NCBI RefSeq assembly: GCF_009674685.1
Contig: NZ_WKJI01000002.1
Location: 930,001-994,000 of the forward strand
Length of the DNA: 64,000 bases
Reading direction: 5' to 3'
From: Pedobacter puniceum
GTDB lineage: Bacteria > Bacteroidota > Bacteroidia > Sphingobacteriales > Sphingobacteriaceae
Shown: positions 19,492 to 27,898 of the stretch, in pieces
Numbering within the stretch: position 1 is the stretch's first letter
How the letters are laid out: every line of letters starts with the position of its first letter
The notes under the pieces: generated by a model
Database searches by the model: none
What the model was told of the DNA's origin: nothing
Seen by the model: only the letters and a program-made list of their open reading frames with translations
Program-made: the position numbers and the translations under genes

Positions 19492-20565
19492 TTATGCAAT
19501 AGAGCCCTCTTTCAGTTTTTCGGCATTTTCTGCAAATTGCAGAGCATCAAGTATTTCCTGTATATCACCATCCATAATAGCTGGTAAATTATATAAAGTT
19601 AAGCCTATTCTATGCTCGGTAACACGCCCTTGTGGATAATTATAAGTACGTATTTTGGCAGATCTATCTCCGGTTGATACCATAGTTTTACGTGTGCTGG
19701 CAATAGCTTCATTATGTTTAGCCAACTCACGCTCATACAATTTACTCCTCAACATCTCCATCGCTCTAATACGGTTACCCAACTGCGAGCGTTCTATTTG
19801 GCAAACCACCACAATACCTGTTGGTTTATGCGTTAATTGTACCTTAGTTTCAACTTTGTTAACGTTCTGCCCACCAGCACCGCCAGATCGTGATGTTTGC
19901 AACTCCACGTCAGCTGGGTTAATCTCCACGTCAACCTCCTCAGCCTCTGGCAACACCGCTACCGATGCTGCCGAAGTATGCACCCTTCCTTGCGTCTCGG
20001 TTTCTGGCACACGTTGTACCCTATGTACGCCAGATTCGTATTTTAAGATGCCGTAAACATCTTCACCAATAACCTTAAATATTACCTCTTTATAACCACC
20101 ATTAGTACCCTCTGTAACCTCTAAAGTTTCTGTACGCCAGCCTCTTCCTTCACAGTAACGGGTATACATGCGGTATAAATCGCCGGCAAAAATTGCAGCC
20201 TCATCACCACCAGTACCACCTCTAATCTCTACAATAGCATCTTTCTCATCTCCTGGGTCTTTAGGTACCAACATCAACCTAATTTTTGCCTCCATTTCAT
20301 CCTTCAAAGGCACTAAAGTATCCAACTCTTCTTTAGCCATCTCACGCAACTCTTGGTCCTTTTCATTAGCTAAAATATCACGATTAGCATCAATATTACT
20401 GATTACATTTTTGTACTTAAAATACTCATCCACAATCAAACCCAACTCTTTATACTCACGGTTTAGCTGCGCAAAACGTTTCATGTCTTGCGTAACCTCT
20501 GGGTTGGTTAATTCCCGCTCCACATCATCTCGGCGGAGTTTTATAGCTTCTAATTTATCTAACAT
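19492..20565 (-). CDS. prfA: Peptide chain release factor 1
   Basis: 357 residues, normal for RF1. The GGQ motif that triggers peptidyl-tRNA hydrolysis is at 231-233 ([14 protein letters not shown]). The codon-recognition tripeptide region reads RVPETE, with PET at 187-189 matching the PxT of RF1 rather than the SPF of RF2. The N-terminal coiled region and the [11 protein letters not shown] segment are standard. It recognises UAA and UAG on the ribosome. Q233 is the usual methylation target of PrmC. Confidence 0.98.
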   Translation of the reverse strand: MLDKLEAIKLRRDDVERELTNPEVTQDMKRFAQLNREYKELGLIVDEYFKYKNVISNIDANRDILANEKDQELREMAKEELDTLVPLKDEMEAKIRLMLVPKDPGDEKDAIVEIRGGTGGDEAAIFAGDLYRMYTRYCEGRGWRTETLEVTEGTNGGYKEVIFKVIGEDVYGILKYESGVHRVQRVPETETQGRVHTSAASVAVLPEAEEVDVEINPADVELQTSRSGGAGGQNVNKVETKVQLTHKPTGIVVVCQIERSQLGNRIRAMEMLRSKLYERELAKHNEAIASTRKTMVSTGDRSAKIRTYNYPQGRVTEHRIGLTLYNLPAIMDGDIQEILDALQFAENAEKLKEGSIA

Positions 20566-20577
20566 TTTTTTTGAAAA

Positions 20578-20700
20578 TCAAATCCTGTAATACTTGGGTT
20601 TGGGTAGTCCGGCTATACGCTGCAACTCCTCGTTTTTCCAAGGCGCTAAACCCATCACACACTGTGGGGTTTCCGCTGCTATCCGGTTTATATAACGCAA
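20578..20700 (-). CDS. Possible 40-residue small protein upstream of prfA
   Basis: In the minus frame shared with the preceding gene's stop, a frame opens after TGA and TAA and could start at TTG (20700). It encodes LRYINRIAAETPQCVMGLAP and then a tail ending LPKPKYYRI, stopping 12 nt before prfA. The composition (Pro, Lys, Trp, aromatic residues) looks more protein-like than the alternative frames, and the local GC resembles prfA. No family was recognised. It could equally be the surviving end of a lost gene. Confidence 0.25.
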   Translation of the reverse strand: MRYINRIAAETPQCVMGLAPWKNEELQRIAGLPKPKYYRI

Positions 20701-20715
20701 AGCAATGCATTAAAC

Positions 20716-21534
20716 TCAGTTAGCATTTAAAGCCCACAAAGTTAAGCCTTTTTCATTTAATATGAAGAGTCGCTTTAAACGGTAGCTAAAAGTACTGCCA
20801 GCTTTTATTATTGGTAGTTTTATTTCTTCGCTTTTAAAAGTCATGAAGTTGTAGCGCAAAAGCTTATTGTCTTGTTGGTAAATCAGCTCATCACCCTCTA
20901 CCTCAAAAGCCTTAACAGGATTAATAACAGCAGTTTTATAGTAATTACCAAACCTATCAAATATCCTTACACCTTCGCCAGCATCGTTAATAAAAACATA
21001 TTGGTCATTACTAAGCATATAAACAGCATTCATATCTATACCATTTCTTTGGTAAATATTGCCGCTTTTTAGCTCGTCAATAAAATTATTACTTAGTTTT
21101 TTAAGCTCTCGGTTCAGTTGGTCGTAAATCCAAAAACCATTATTATTAGCCGATGCTACCAGCGCAATCTGCTGGTTAGGGTTGTTGTTAAAAGAATAGC
21201 TGCTAATCTCGCTTAAATTATTATTCAGCACCACAACTTGTTGGTAAGCCTGATAATATAAAATTACCCTTAAAGGGTCTGTAATATCTATTTGGTCAAT
21301 ATCACCGAAGCTGTTGTTGGTATAATTCCATAAAAACTTACCATCAGGGTTAAACTTCATAAGCTCGTTAGCAGGCGTAACCACAAATAAGTTCCCTAAA
21401 TTATCAACCCGGGCTATTTTAGCAAGGGTATCTATCTGCTTAATCAGTTTAAAACTTTGGGCATTACTTTTCCATCCCAGTATCAAAATACAGCAGCAAA
21501 GTAATAGTAGTTTTAAAAGATTTTTATTTTTCAT
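20716..21534 (-). CDS. Secreted propeller-like protein of unknown function
   Basis: 272 residues from the ATG at 21534, which gives a proper signal peptide (MKNKNLLKLLLLCCC to KSNAQS). Repeated short beta units such as VDNLGNLFVVTPANELMKFNPDGKFLWNY and VRIFDRFGNYY suggest a beta-propeller (6-bladed/NHL-like). No catalytic motif is seen. Its start overlaps the stop of the LpxH-type gene by 11 nt, so the two are translationally coupled. Linkage to an envelope-lipid enzyme suggests an envelope role, but that is only inference. Confidence 0.75.
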   Translation of the reverse strand: MKNKNLLKLLLLCCCILILGWKSNAQSFKLIKQIDTLAKIARVDNLGNLFVVTPANELMKFNPDGKFLWNYTNNSFGDIDQIDITDPLRVILYYQAYQQVVVLNNNLSEISSYSFNNNPNQQIALVASANNNGFWIYDQLNRELKKLSNNFIDELKSGNIYQRNGIDMNAVYMLSNDQYVFINDAGEGVRIFDRFGNYYKTAVINPVKAFEVEGDELIYQQDNKLLRYNFMTFKSEEIKLPIIKAGSTFSYRLKRLFILNEKGLTLWALNAN

Positions 21535-22297
21535 GATGGTTATTCCAATCAAGCAATTTAAGTTCCACACCATCAAAAACAGCGTAATAAGCATAATTTA
21601 CCCATTCGCCCAAATTGGTATAAAGGGTTTCTTCATCCAATTTAAATTGGGTAGGAAAATGCCTATGGCCCATAACTAAATGGTCAAAATTGCCATAATC
21701 ATTTTTCAGCTGCTTATAAAAACTCTTTATAAAAGCTCCCTCATATTGTTGGGTAATAGTGCCTTCCTTTTTGTAAGAAGCTAACCTACTTTTACTACTC
21801 CAATAATTGGCAATACCAATTCCTAAATTAGGGTGTAACCTAGCAAAAAGCCATTGGCAAAATTTACTTCTAAAAATTTTCTTTAATAATTTATAAGATG
21901 CATCGCCAGGGCCTAAGCCATCTCCATGGTGTAATAAAAACTTTTTACCTTGGCGTTCTATGAATAGTTCATCGCTAATAATTTTCATACCAAATTCCTT
22001 CTTAAAATAATCAAATACCCACATATCGTGGTTGCCTTTAAAGAAGTATATCTTGGTGCCAGCATCACTCAGCTCGGCAAGTTTACCTTGCAGCCTGATA
22101 AAACCTTTGGGTATAGCGGTGGCATATTCAAACCAAAAATCAAAAACATCGCCTAATAAAAATAGTTCCGCGGCATCGTGTTTAATGTGGTCTAGCCAGC
22201 TCACTATACATGCTTCTCGCTCTCGGCTAGAGGCATAATTAGGCGCTCCTAAATGAAAATCAGAAGCAAAATATAGTTTAGTTTTTTGGGTTTCCAT
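21524..22297 (-). CDS. lpxH: UDP-2,3-diacylglucosamine diphosphatase (LpxH family)
   Basis: 257-residue metallophosphoesterase. Metal ligands are visible in order: SDFHLG (D13, H15), GDVFDFW (D50), GNHDMW (N89, H90), LLHHGDG (H124) and MGHRHFP near the C-terminus. The YFFKGNHD and HHGDGLGPGD segments and the length match LpxH-type enzymes, which cleave UDP-2,3-diacylglucosamine to lipid X in lipid A synthesis at the inner membrane face. Some Bacteroidota have more than one such paralogue, so the symbol is moderately sure. Confidence 0.88.
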   Translation of the reverse strand: METQKTKLYFASDFHLGAPNYASSREREACIVSWLDHIKHDAAELFLLGDVFDFWFEYATAIPKGFIRLQGKLAELSDAGTKIYFFKGNHDMWVFDYFKKEFGMKIISDELFIERQGKKFLLHHGDGLGPGDASYKLLKKIFRSKFCQWLFARLHPNLGIGIANYWSSKSRLASYKKEGTITQQYEGAFIKSFYKQLKNDYGNFDHLVMGHRHFPTQFKLDEETLYTNLGEWVNYAYYAVFDGVELKLLDWNNHHEK

Positions 22298-22426
22298 ATA
22301 TCAAAGGTTAAAAATATCAAATTATATTAAACCTTTAGCCAAACAGCTTAAAAGCTTAACGCTTAGAATAATTTTTATAGCTTTAACTATACAAACTTTA
22401 ATAGTTAAATCTTCGTTTATCATTTT

Positions 22427-23704
22427 ATGCTAAAGAAACTTACCATAATCGTGTTCATGCTGGTGTCTACCCAGGTTTTAGCACAATATAAAGCCGATGT
22501 TTTAGTACTAGGAGCAAGTGCTGCGGGTACAGCTACTGCTATACAAGCGGCCAGAAGTGGTGTAAAAGTAATATTGATAGAGCCTACCAACTTTAGCGTT
22601 GGCGCTATAGCACCTAATATGGATGTACCTGCTTTTAATTTTGGTGTTTGGAAAGAATGGAAAGATCTTTATACCAGAAAATTAGACTCGTTACAAACCG
22701 ACCCACGGATAGCGCTAGAAAGCATCATAAGTAAGGTGAGTAATTTACGTTACTTTAAAGAAACGCAGATTGTTAAAGTTATTAAGAAAGGAAAATCTTG
22801 GGAGCTTAGCATCCAAAAAAATGGCAATAAAATAGAAAAAATAAAAGCCGATGTTTTAGTAGATGCATTTTTCAATGCCGAGTCTTCGCCAGTATTAAAA
22901 GCAGGTATTGTAAAACTAAGCGATGGGCATATCAAAACCATCAGTAAATACACCCCATTAGAACGCGAAAAGCCTTATGAACAAGTTTTAAAGCTTTACA
23001 GAAGTAGTGGAGCCGCAGGGTTTGGTAAAGACAGCACCATGTTACATTATTTTCCAATGGGCGTTTTCATTAGTGCCGAGGTTGATAATTTAATGTTTGT
23101 TTCGCCGCAAGCGGGCTTAGTAGGTTGGCAGGCAGATGATTTTAAGAATATTGCTACCTGGGTAAATATTGGACAGTTGGCTGGTGCACTTTCTGCCTAT
23201 GGGCCTTTTTTTGATACCCAAACCGCAAAAGCAAACGTAAGGCTTACACAGGGCGAAATATTTAACTATAAAGGTTTAGTTTACCCGGTTAAGGATATCA
23301 ATACCAATGAATACGCTTGGAATGCAGTACAAAAAATTATCGCTACAGATGTGATGAAGCATGATTTTGCTAAAGGAAAATTTAACCCCGAAGAGCATGT
23401 GAAGCCAGAAGATATTAAAGCTATTTTATCAGAGCTTTATCCACGTTCTAGAATATGGTTTATAGAAAATCCTATAAAAGAACTTACTTTAAAAGATGCT
23501 ATTTCTTTAATTAGTTTCATCACCGGCAGGGAAATATACGATATGAATAGAGAGTTAAGTACCAACTGGAAATTAAAATACGAGCTAGAAAGCGATTTTA
23601 AACAAGAAAATTATGTCACTAAAAAGGAGATGACCATCATCTTTGATACCTATTTAAACCCTTATAGCATAGGAGTAAATATGCAAGGGATTTTTATAAA
23701 ATAA
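22427..23704 (+). CDS. Exported FAD-dependent oxidoreductase
   Basis: 425 residues with a signal peptide ending STQVLAQ. A Rossmann FAD-binding start ADVLVLGASAAGTATAIQAA lies at about 23-42, with the acidic residue at the end of strand 2 (ILIEP). Further on, LDSLQTDPRIALESIISKV and YFKETQIVKVIKKGK fit the FAD_oxidored family of secreted Bacteroidota flavoproteins, which often act on sugar-derived or other periplasmic substrates. The substrate is unknown. It is a single gene divergent from lpxH with a 129-nt gap. Confidence 0.8.
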   Translation: MLKKLTIIVFMLVSTQVLAQYKADVLVLGASAAGTATAIQAARSGVKVILIEPTNFSVGAIAPNMDVPAFNFGVWKEWKDLYTRKLDSLQTDPRIALESIISKVSNLRYFKETQIVKVIKKGKSWELSIQKNGNKIEKIKADVLVDAFFNAESSPVLKAGIVKLSDGHIKTISKYTPLEREKPYEQVLKLYRSSGAAGFGKDSTMLHYFPMGVFISAEVDNLMFVSPQAGLVGWQADDFKNIATWVNIGQLAGALSAYGPFFDTQTAKANVRLTQGEIFNYKGLVYPVKDINTNEYAWNAVQKIIATDVMKHDFAKGKFNPEEHVKPEDIKAILSELYPRSRIWFIENPIKELTLKDAISLISFITGREIYDMNRELSTNWKLKYELESDFKQENYVTKKEMTIIFDTYLNPYSIGVNMQGIFIK

Positions 23705-23774
23705 AGCTATCGTTTATAGATTTAGACTATAGTTTCTATCTATATAGTTATTGTTATTATATATACTTTTGCCA

Positions 23775-23805
23775 TTGCCTTTAGGTATTTAAGGCACTAT
23801 CTTTG
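23775..23805 (+). promoter_or_regulatory. Promoter of the peroxiredoxin gene
   Basis: TATCTTTG at 23798-23805 is an exact TAnnTTTG -7 element. TTG at 23775-23777, 20 nt upstream, serves as the -33 element. The predicted start leaves a leader of about 20 nt before the ATG at 23834. Confidence 0.75.
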
Positions 23806-23833
23806 CGCCTTCAAATTTTAAAAACATATATAT

Positions 23834-24382
23834 ATGATCGGCGTAGGAGAAAAATTCCCAACATTTTCAAAATTAGCAGTAACCAGCCTAGAAAAAGGCA
23901 AAGAATTTGAGACTATCACTTCAGACTATCTAGTGAATGATGACAACGTATGGACAGTAATGTTCTGGTGGCCAAAAGATTTTACTTTTGTTTGCCCAAC
24001 AGAAATTGCAGAGTTCAACAAAAGCTTCGGAGAGTTTAGAGACAGAGAAACACGTTTAATTGGCGCATCTACAGATTCAGAATTTGTACACTTAGCTTGG
24101 AGAAATAACCACGATGATTTACGTGGACTTAAATTTCCAATGTTAGCAGATACTTCAAAATCTTTAGCTCAAGATTTAGGTATTTTAACTAACGATGACC
24201 AAAAAGTAGCTTACAGAGCAACTTTTATTGTTGACCCTATGGGTATCATCCGTTGGGTTTCTGTAAACGATCTTAACGTTGGTCGTAACGTAAAAGAAGT
24301 ATTACGTGTATTAGACGGTTTACAAACCGATGAACTTTGCCCTTGCAACTGGGAAAAAGGACAAGAAACTTTAACCGCTTAA
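23834..24382 (+). CDS. ahpC: Peroxiredoxin (AhpC/Prx family)
   Basis: 182 residues. The peroxidatic cysteine is C54 in DFTFVCPTEIAEF. C169 and C171 in ELCPCNWEKG near the C-terminus are candidate resolving cysteines. It reduces hydrogen peroxide and organic peroxides in the cytoplasm. The next gene in the same direction encodes an AhpD-like protein that could recycle it, as in actinobacterial AhpC-AhpD pairs. Naming it ahpC is by family resemblance. No AhpF is nearby. Confidence 0.93.
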   Translation: MIGVGEKFPTFSKLAVTSLEKGKEFETITSDYLVNDDNVWTVMFWWPKDFTFVCPTEIAEFNKSFGEFRDRETRLIGASTDSEFVHLAWRNNHDDLRGLKFPMLADTSKSLAQDLGILTNDDQKVAYRATFIVDPMGIIRWVSVNDLNVGRNVKEVLRVLDGLQTDELCPCNWEKGQETLTA

Positions 24383-24428
24383 GATAGGTTTTCAAGAGCT
24401 GTTTCATAAACAAACTATTTTGTCTTAT

Positions 24429-24452
24429 TTGTCAAGATTTTATTCTTGACAA
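24429..24452 (+). terminator. Hairpin downstream of ahpC, weak terminator candidate
   Basis: TTGTCAAGA and TCTTGACAA form a 9-bp perfect stem with a 6-nt loop, followed by only a short T run (TTTCC). It could end the ahpC transcript inefficiently. Confidence 0.4.
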
Positions 24453-24555
24453 TTTCCAACTCAGCTTTGTTACATCTAGTTGTATCATTCTGAAGTTTAA
24501 TAACTTCTTGTTATATAGATATTTCATATAAATCAATATGAAATGACGTTTTTAG

Positions 24556-24786
24556 GTAGTTCGATAGTCGAGCCTAAGCATAAACAGCCGTTTGCGCCCA
24601 ATTCCGCCTTGGCGGTTGCAGCAACTACAGGACTAGCCTTAGCAGAACCTTTAGAAGCAAGCGGCGCAGCGGAGAGTTTTTGGTTACTTTTTGTAACTTG
24701 ACATGGCCGGTCAAGAGGCCGGAAAGCTTGTGCGTGAATGCCTGGTTTTGAAATATTTTAACGTCAGTAGTAAGGGAGTCGAAGGA
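24556..24786. repeat. Dispersed intergenic repeat, copy 1 (short form)
   Basis: About 231 nt related to 46750-47103. Shared blocks run from GTAGTTCGATA through CCGCCTTGGCGG and AGCGGCGCAGCGGAGAG to GGTTACTTTTTG, then AACTTGACATGGCCGGTCAA to GGAGTCGAAGGA. Relative to copy 2 it lacks two internal segments of about 55 and 58 nt. It is richer in GC than its surroundings and non-coding. Confidence 0.8.
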
Positions 24787-24857
24787 AACGAGATAAACTG
24801 TGTTTATGAAACAGCTTTTTTGTTGCTTCATATCATAAACATTTCAGTATCAAAATC

Positions 24858-25439
24858 ATGGAAAATTTGAAAGAGACTACACAAGAGTTACTGGCTATTT
24901 TTGGCTTAAGTAATTTAGATAATAAAGTATTAGCCCTATTAAATGAAACAGAGTTTAAGTATTTAAGAGATTTAAAATTAAACTTAAATAGCACTTTAAC
25001 GTCAGAGTTCTTATCAGAAAAAGAGTGTGGCTTAATAGGTTTAAGCGTGGCAGCAAATAATCAGAATACTATTTTAATTGATTTCTATAAAAACTATGCT
25101 GCACAAAACGGCGCTACAGCAGATGAATTGGCCGAGGCTGTTTCTTGCGCTTCATTATTAGCATCAAACAATATTTTTTACCGTTTCCGCCATTTTACGC
25201 AAAAAGAGAAATACACTCAAATTCCAGCTCGTATCAGAATGCAAATTATGATGAAACCTGTAACCGGAAAAGAGTTTTTTGAGTTGTTAAGCTTAGCCAT
25301 CTCTGCCGTTAATGGTTGCGAAATGTGTGTTAATGCGCATGAAGACTCTTTGATTAAGTTAGGCACTACAGAAGAGAGAATTTTTGATGCAGTAAGAATA
25401 GCTTCTTTGGTTACAGCTACCGGTAAAGTTATTTATTAA
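24858..25439 (+). CDS. AhpD-like alkylhydroperoxidase (carboxymuconolactone decarboxylase family)
   Basis: 193 all-helical residues. The redox motif is C154-E-M-C157 followed by H161 in NGCEMCVNAHED, the AhpD active site. The CMD-family core continues with AVRIASLVTATGK. It probably acts as a small disulfide reductase or peroxidase partner for the peroxiredoxin upstream. The AhpC-partner role is inference from gene order, and the repeat element between them may separate their expression. Confidence 0.88.
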   Translation: MENLKETTQELLAIFGLSNLDNKVLALLNETEFKYLRDLKLNLNSTLTSEFLSEKECGLIGLSVAANNQNTILIDFYKNYAAQNGATADELAEAVSCASLLASNNIFYRFRHFTQKEKYTQIPARIRMQIMMKPVTGKEFFELLSLAISAVNGCEMCVNAHEDSLIKLGTTEERIFDAVRIASLVTATGKVIY

Positions 25440-25621
25440 GCTTTGTGATTAAATATTTTACAATTATAGAAATTGTGGAAAACTATTTTCCTAAAATCGG
25501 TTAAATGATTTGCTTGTAAAAGCATAAATTTCTTAAATTAGTATTAAGGTTAATCATCCCTTAAAGGAATACACACACATCATATTACTTTAAGGACAAA
25601 TAAGTTTTAATTGTTAACAAA

Positions 25622-25660
25622 CAAAGCCTGTATGAATTTCATGCAGGCTTTGTTTGTTTT
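25622..25660. terminator. Bidirectional intrinsic terminator
   Basis: CAAAGCCTG (25622-25630) pairs with CAGGCTTTG (25644-25652), and the stem can extend through ATGAA/TTCAT. T-rich tails lie on both strands (TTTGTTTTT on plus). It separates the convergent AhpD-like and NadR-like genes. Confidence 0.85.
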
Positions 25661-26199
25661 TAGTGTTTTTTAACGGTTTTTAAAAACTCATCAATAGCTG
25701 CTATAGCATTTTGCAAGCGGTTTTCTAAACCGCCAACTTCTACATAGTTGGCGTCTAAAGCTTTTAACTCTTTACGCCAAACATCCATAAAATAATCACT
25801 TAAACCCTCAAAATCTCTTAGTGGGTCTGGCTCCCAAGGTATATCATTCTTTAAAAGGATATAAAAATTATACTTATGGTGTTGCAAAGCATCTAAAACC
25901 ATCTGCGGAGTTTCGCCTAATTGGTAATCGCTCCAAATCTTAACCGTTAAGAAAGTAGTATCGCAAATTAATAAACTTGTATTACAGGCCACTTCCATAG
26001 CTTCTTCTAAAGCTATTTGCCCATGAAACATGTTAACTTCATCTTGCAAAGTACAAGGTGCTGTTAAAGCCGCACAATAATAACGAGCATACTCTGGCAC
26101 CCAAAGCGTTTGGTAATGTTGTGCCAAGGCTTTAGAAATGGTACTTTTCCCAGTAGACTCTGGTCCTACAATAGCTATTTTGATGATGTTTTTATTCAT
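25660..26199 (-). CDS. Nicotinamide riboside kinase, NadR-like ATPase domain
   Basis: 179 residues with a P-loop at 12-20 (GPESTGKST), EYARYY, ICDTTFLTVKIWSDY and WEPDPLRDFEG. This matches the kinase domain of NadR that phosphorylates nicotinamide riboside to NMN. The NMN adenylyltransferase domain and HTH of full NadR are absent. Its start overlaps the 3' end of pnuC by 8 nt. Together they import and trap nicotinamide riboside for NAD synthesis. Confidence 0.9.
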   Translation of the reverse strand: MNKNIIKIAIVGPESTGKSTISKALAQHYQTLWVPEYARYYCAALTAPCTLQDEVNMFHGQIALEEAMEVACNTSLLICDTTFLTVKIWSDYQLGETPQMVLDALQHHKYNFYILLKNDIPWEPDPLRDFEGLSDYFMDVWRKELKALDANYVEVGGLENRLQNAIAAIDEFLKTVKKH

Positions 26200-26809
26200 G
26201 CTGCTGATAAAGCTTGTAATTTTTCTTCCAATCTAAATAACCCTTTAAAGCTATAAACAAGAAAACAAAGTAAAGTAATGCGGTTGCCATTAAATCTTTA
26301 TGAATGTATAAGGGGATGTAAACTGCATCTACCAATATCCAAATGAGCCAGTTTTCTAACTTTTTACGTGTCATTAAAAACTGCGCTATAAAACTGGTAG
26401 CTGTACAAAAACCATCTATATAAGGCACATCAGAATCGGTAAAATCATCGAGCAGATATCCAAAAGTTATACTTGCACTTAAAAGAACGATAGTAGCAAG
26501 TAACCATTCATTTTTAGTGAGCTTGGTGACAGGCCTTTCTGATTTTAGGCTTTTGTTTTGCCCATAACTCCAATAATACCAGCCGTAAATAGCCGTAGAA
26601 AGAAAGTAGAATTGTAAAATGGTATCTCCATAAAGTTTGGCCTCATAAAAAATATAGATATACGTTAGCACACTGAGGATAGAAACCGGCCAGTTTAAGA
26701 TATTTTCTTTAGCTGCCAGATACACACATAACGCCCCTGTAATAACCCCAAACCACTCCAGATAGCTAATGGCTTTAAACTGTTGTATGATTTCTTGAAG
26801 TACCTGCAT
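26192..26809 (-). CDS. pnuC: Nicotinamide riboside transporter PnuC
   Basis: 205 residues with about seven membrane helices. Family marks are NWPVSILSVLTYIYIFYEAKLYGD near 38-61 (WPxS and KLYGD), AIYGWYYW, and NWLIWILVDAVYIPLYIHKD near the end. PnuC carries out facilitated uptake through the inner membrane. Bacteroidota also have PnuT thiamine transporters of the same fold, but coupling to a riboside kinase and the lack of a visible TPP riboswitch favour nicotinamide riboside. Confidence 0.92.
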   Translation of the reverse strand: MQVLQEIIQQFKAISYLEWFGVITGALCVYLAAKENILNWPVSILSVLTYIYIFYEAKLYGDTILQFYFLSTAIYGWYYWSYGQNKSLKSERPVTKLTKNEWLLATIVLLSASITFGYLLDDFTDSDVPYIDGFCTATSFIAQFLMTRKKLENWLIWILVDAVYIPLYIHKDLMATALLYFVFLFIALKGYLDWKKNYKLYQQHE

Positions 26810-27142
26810 AAAAAATATTTAAATCATTTAGCCAAGATATAGTTAAATAAAGGACTTTTAGATTACAATCTAATAAATGAAGTAAATATATTAAAAGAGG
26901 CTTTCTTACCCTAGCCGGGTAGCGGCTTCTTTCTTTTCTAGTAATGGCTTTTCCGCACAAAAGGTTTCCTGCCAAATCTTCATAGGCCGTCTTCCGTTCT
27001 TCGGAAAGATGAGTTTTATATTTAAGGTAGTCTCCCTAAATAACCGCCTTTCAGGTTCTTTTTACTATGTACTTTCTACTTTAAAATATCGCTATTTAGG
27101 CAACTTTATACTATGCACTTTTGACTTCCTACTTTTAAAACA
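26810..27142. other. Intergenic region upstream of pnuC
   Basis: 333 nt. A GC-richer part (about 26895-27010) has a small TACCC/GGGTA hairpin. At 27060-27140 there is an imperfect direct repeat (ACTATGTACTTTCTACTTTAAAA-like, then ACTATGCACTTTTGACTTCC-like). No riboswitch or convincing gene was identified. Confidence 0.4.
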
Positions 27143-27661
27143 TTATCTAGTAGGCGTAGCTACATTAAAGCTTAAACTTACCTTAACGCTAAGGTCTACA
27201 TTTAAGTTATTTTGTAAAACATACTCCATTTTAATGCTCGAAGTTCCTGTTTTAAGGTAATCATCCAACAGCTTACTATTATCTGTATCTAGCATAATAG
27301 ATCTTCCGGCAGTTGCAGCAATATCTGTTCTGGTAGCTACCAAAGTTTGTTCTTTGCCATTTACCAAATACAATTTAATCGACTTAAAAGCACCTAAAGT
27401 TTGTGTTGTTGGGCTCATGGCATCTATTCTGGCAGATGCAATACGTACTTGAGAAATTTGGTTATTATTGGTTTGTCCGGTAAAAATCTGGTCGAAACTA
27501 CGGGCAGCACTACTAACACTAAAAGTGTTGCTACTGCTATTTGTGGCTGGGATAATTAAAGTAGCCGTATAAGGAAAAACAGAACGTACTACAGATTGTA
27601 CAGTGGCACAGCCAGCCAAACCAACTAAAGCTATAAAAGTAATGAATATAGATTTTCTCAT
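27143..27661 (-). CDS. Hypothetical lipoprotein
   Basis: 172 residues with a clear lipobox LAGC (C18). The mature part is beta-rich, Ser/Thr/Asn-rich and has no recognised domain. It ends KVSLSFNVATPTR, like a small beta-sandwich. It is transcribed alone, divergently from the three paralogues that follow. Function unknown. Confidence 0.75.
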   Translation of the reverse strand: MRKSIFITFIALVGLAGCATVQSVVRSVFPYTATLIIPATNSSSNTFSVSSAARSFDQIFTGQTNNNQISQVRIASARIDAMSPTTQTLGAFKSIKLYLVNGKEQTLVATRTDIAATAGRSIMLDTDNSKLLDDYLKTGTSSIKMEYVLQNNLNVDLSVKVSLSFNVATPTR

Positions 27662-27786
27662 TTGTATTTAATAAAATTTGTGGTGAAAGAGCAATTTTTA
27701 TTCCGTTTAACAAAACGCTAGGTTTAAGGTTTTTGTATAACGATGTATTTTTCTTTTATTGAAATGCAAAGTTGGAAAAACTTCTT

Positions 27787-27898
27787 TGCCAAAAAAACTT
27801 ACAAAGCTGCTAATACAGCTCAATATGAATTATTAAAAAACATCTACATTTAACATAAATCTTTTACCTAAACCCATAAAAATAAAACCTATAACAAC
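27787..27898 (+). repeat. Upstream region shared with the third paralogue
   Basis: The 112 nt before the first YwqK/TonB gene closely match 29954-30059 before the third: TGCCAAAAAAACT, AAGCTGCT, ATATGAATTATTAAAA, CATCTA and ATCTTTTACCTAAA occur in the same order. The duplication thus included regulatory DNA. Confidence 0.85.

Larger units (their letters stand above)
24397..24816. mobile_element. MITE-like element with 16-bp perfect terminal inverted repeats
   Basis: AGCTGTTTCATAAACA at 24397-24412 is repeated as its exact reverse complement at 24801-24816, 420 nt end to end. Inside lie three small perfect hairpins (24429-24452, 24492-24507, 24521-24544) and one copy of a repeat found again at 46750-47103. 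No transposase frame is present. No clear target-site duplication was found. It begins 14 nt after the peroxiredoxin stop, separating it from the AhpD-like gene. Confidence 0.5.

Noticed and set aside
24625-24831. 68-codon minus-strand frame inside the TIR element
   Set aside because: It lies in the dispersed repeat, is not preserved in the second copy because of the insertions, and has no protein features.
26810-27142. TPP riboswitch ahead of pnuC
   Set aside because: Considered because PnuT thiamine transporters share this fold, but neither CTGAGA nor the ACCTGATC-type core was found on the minus strand.
26775-27260. Small frames upstream of pnuC on both strands
   Set aside because: One overlaps the start of pnuC in another frame and the other overlaps the lipoprotein gene on the opposite strand. 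Neither has domain or codon support.
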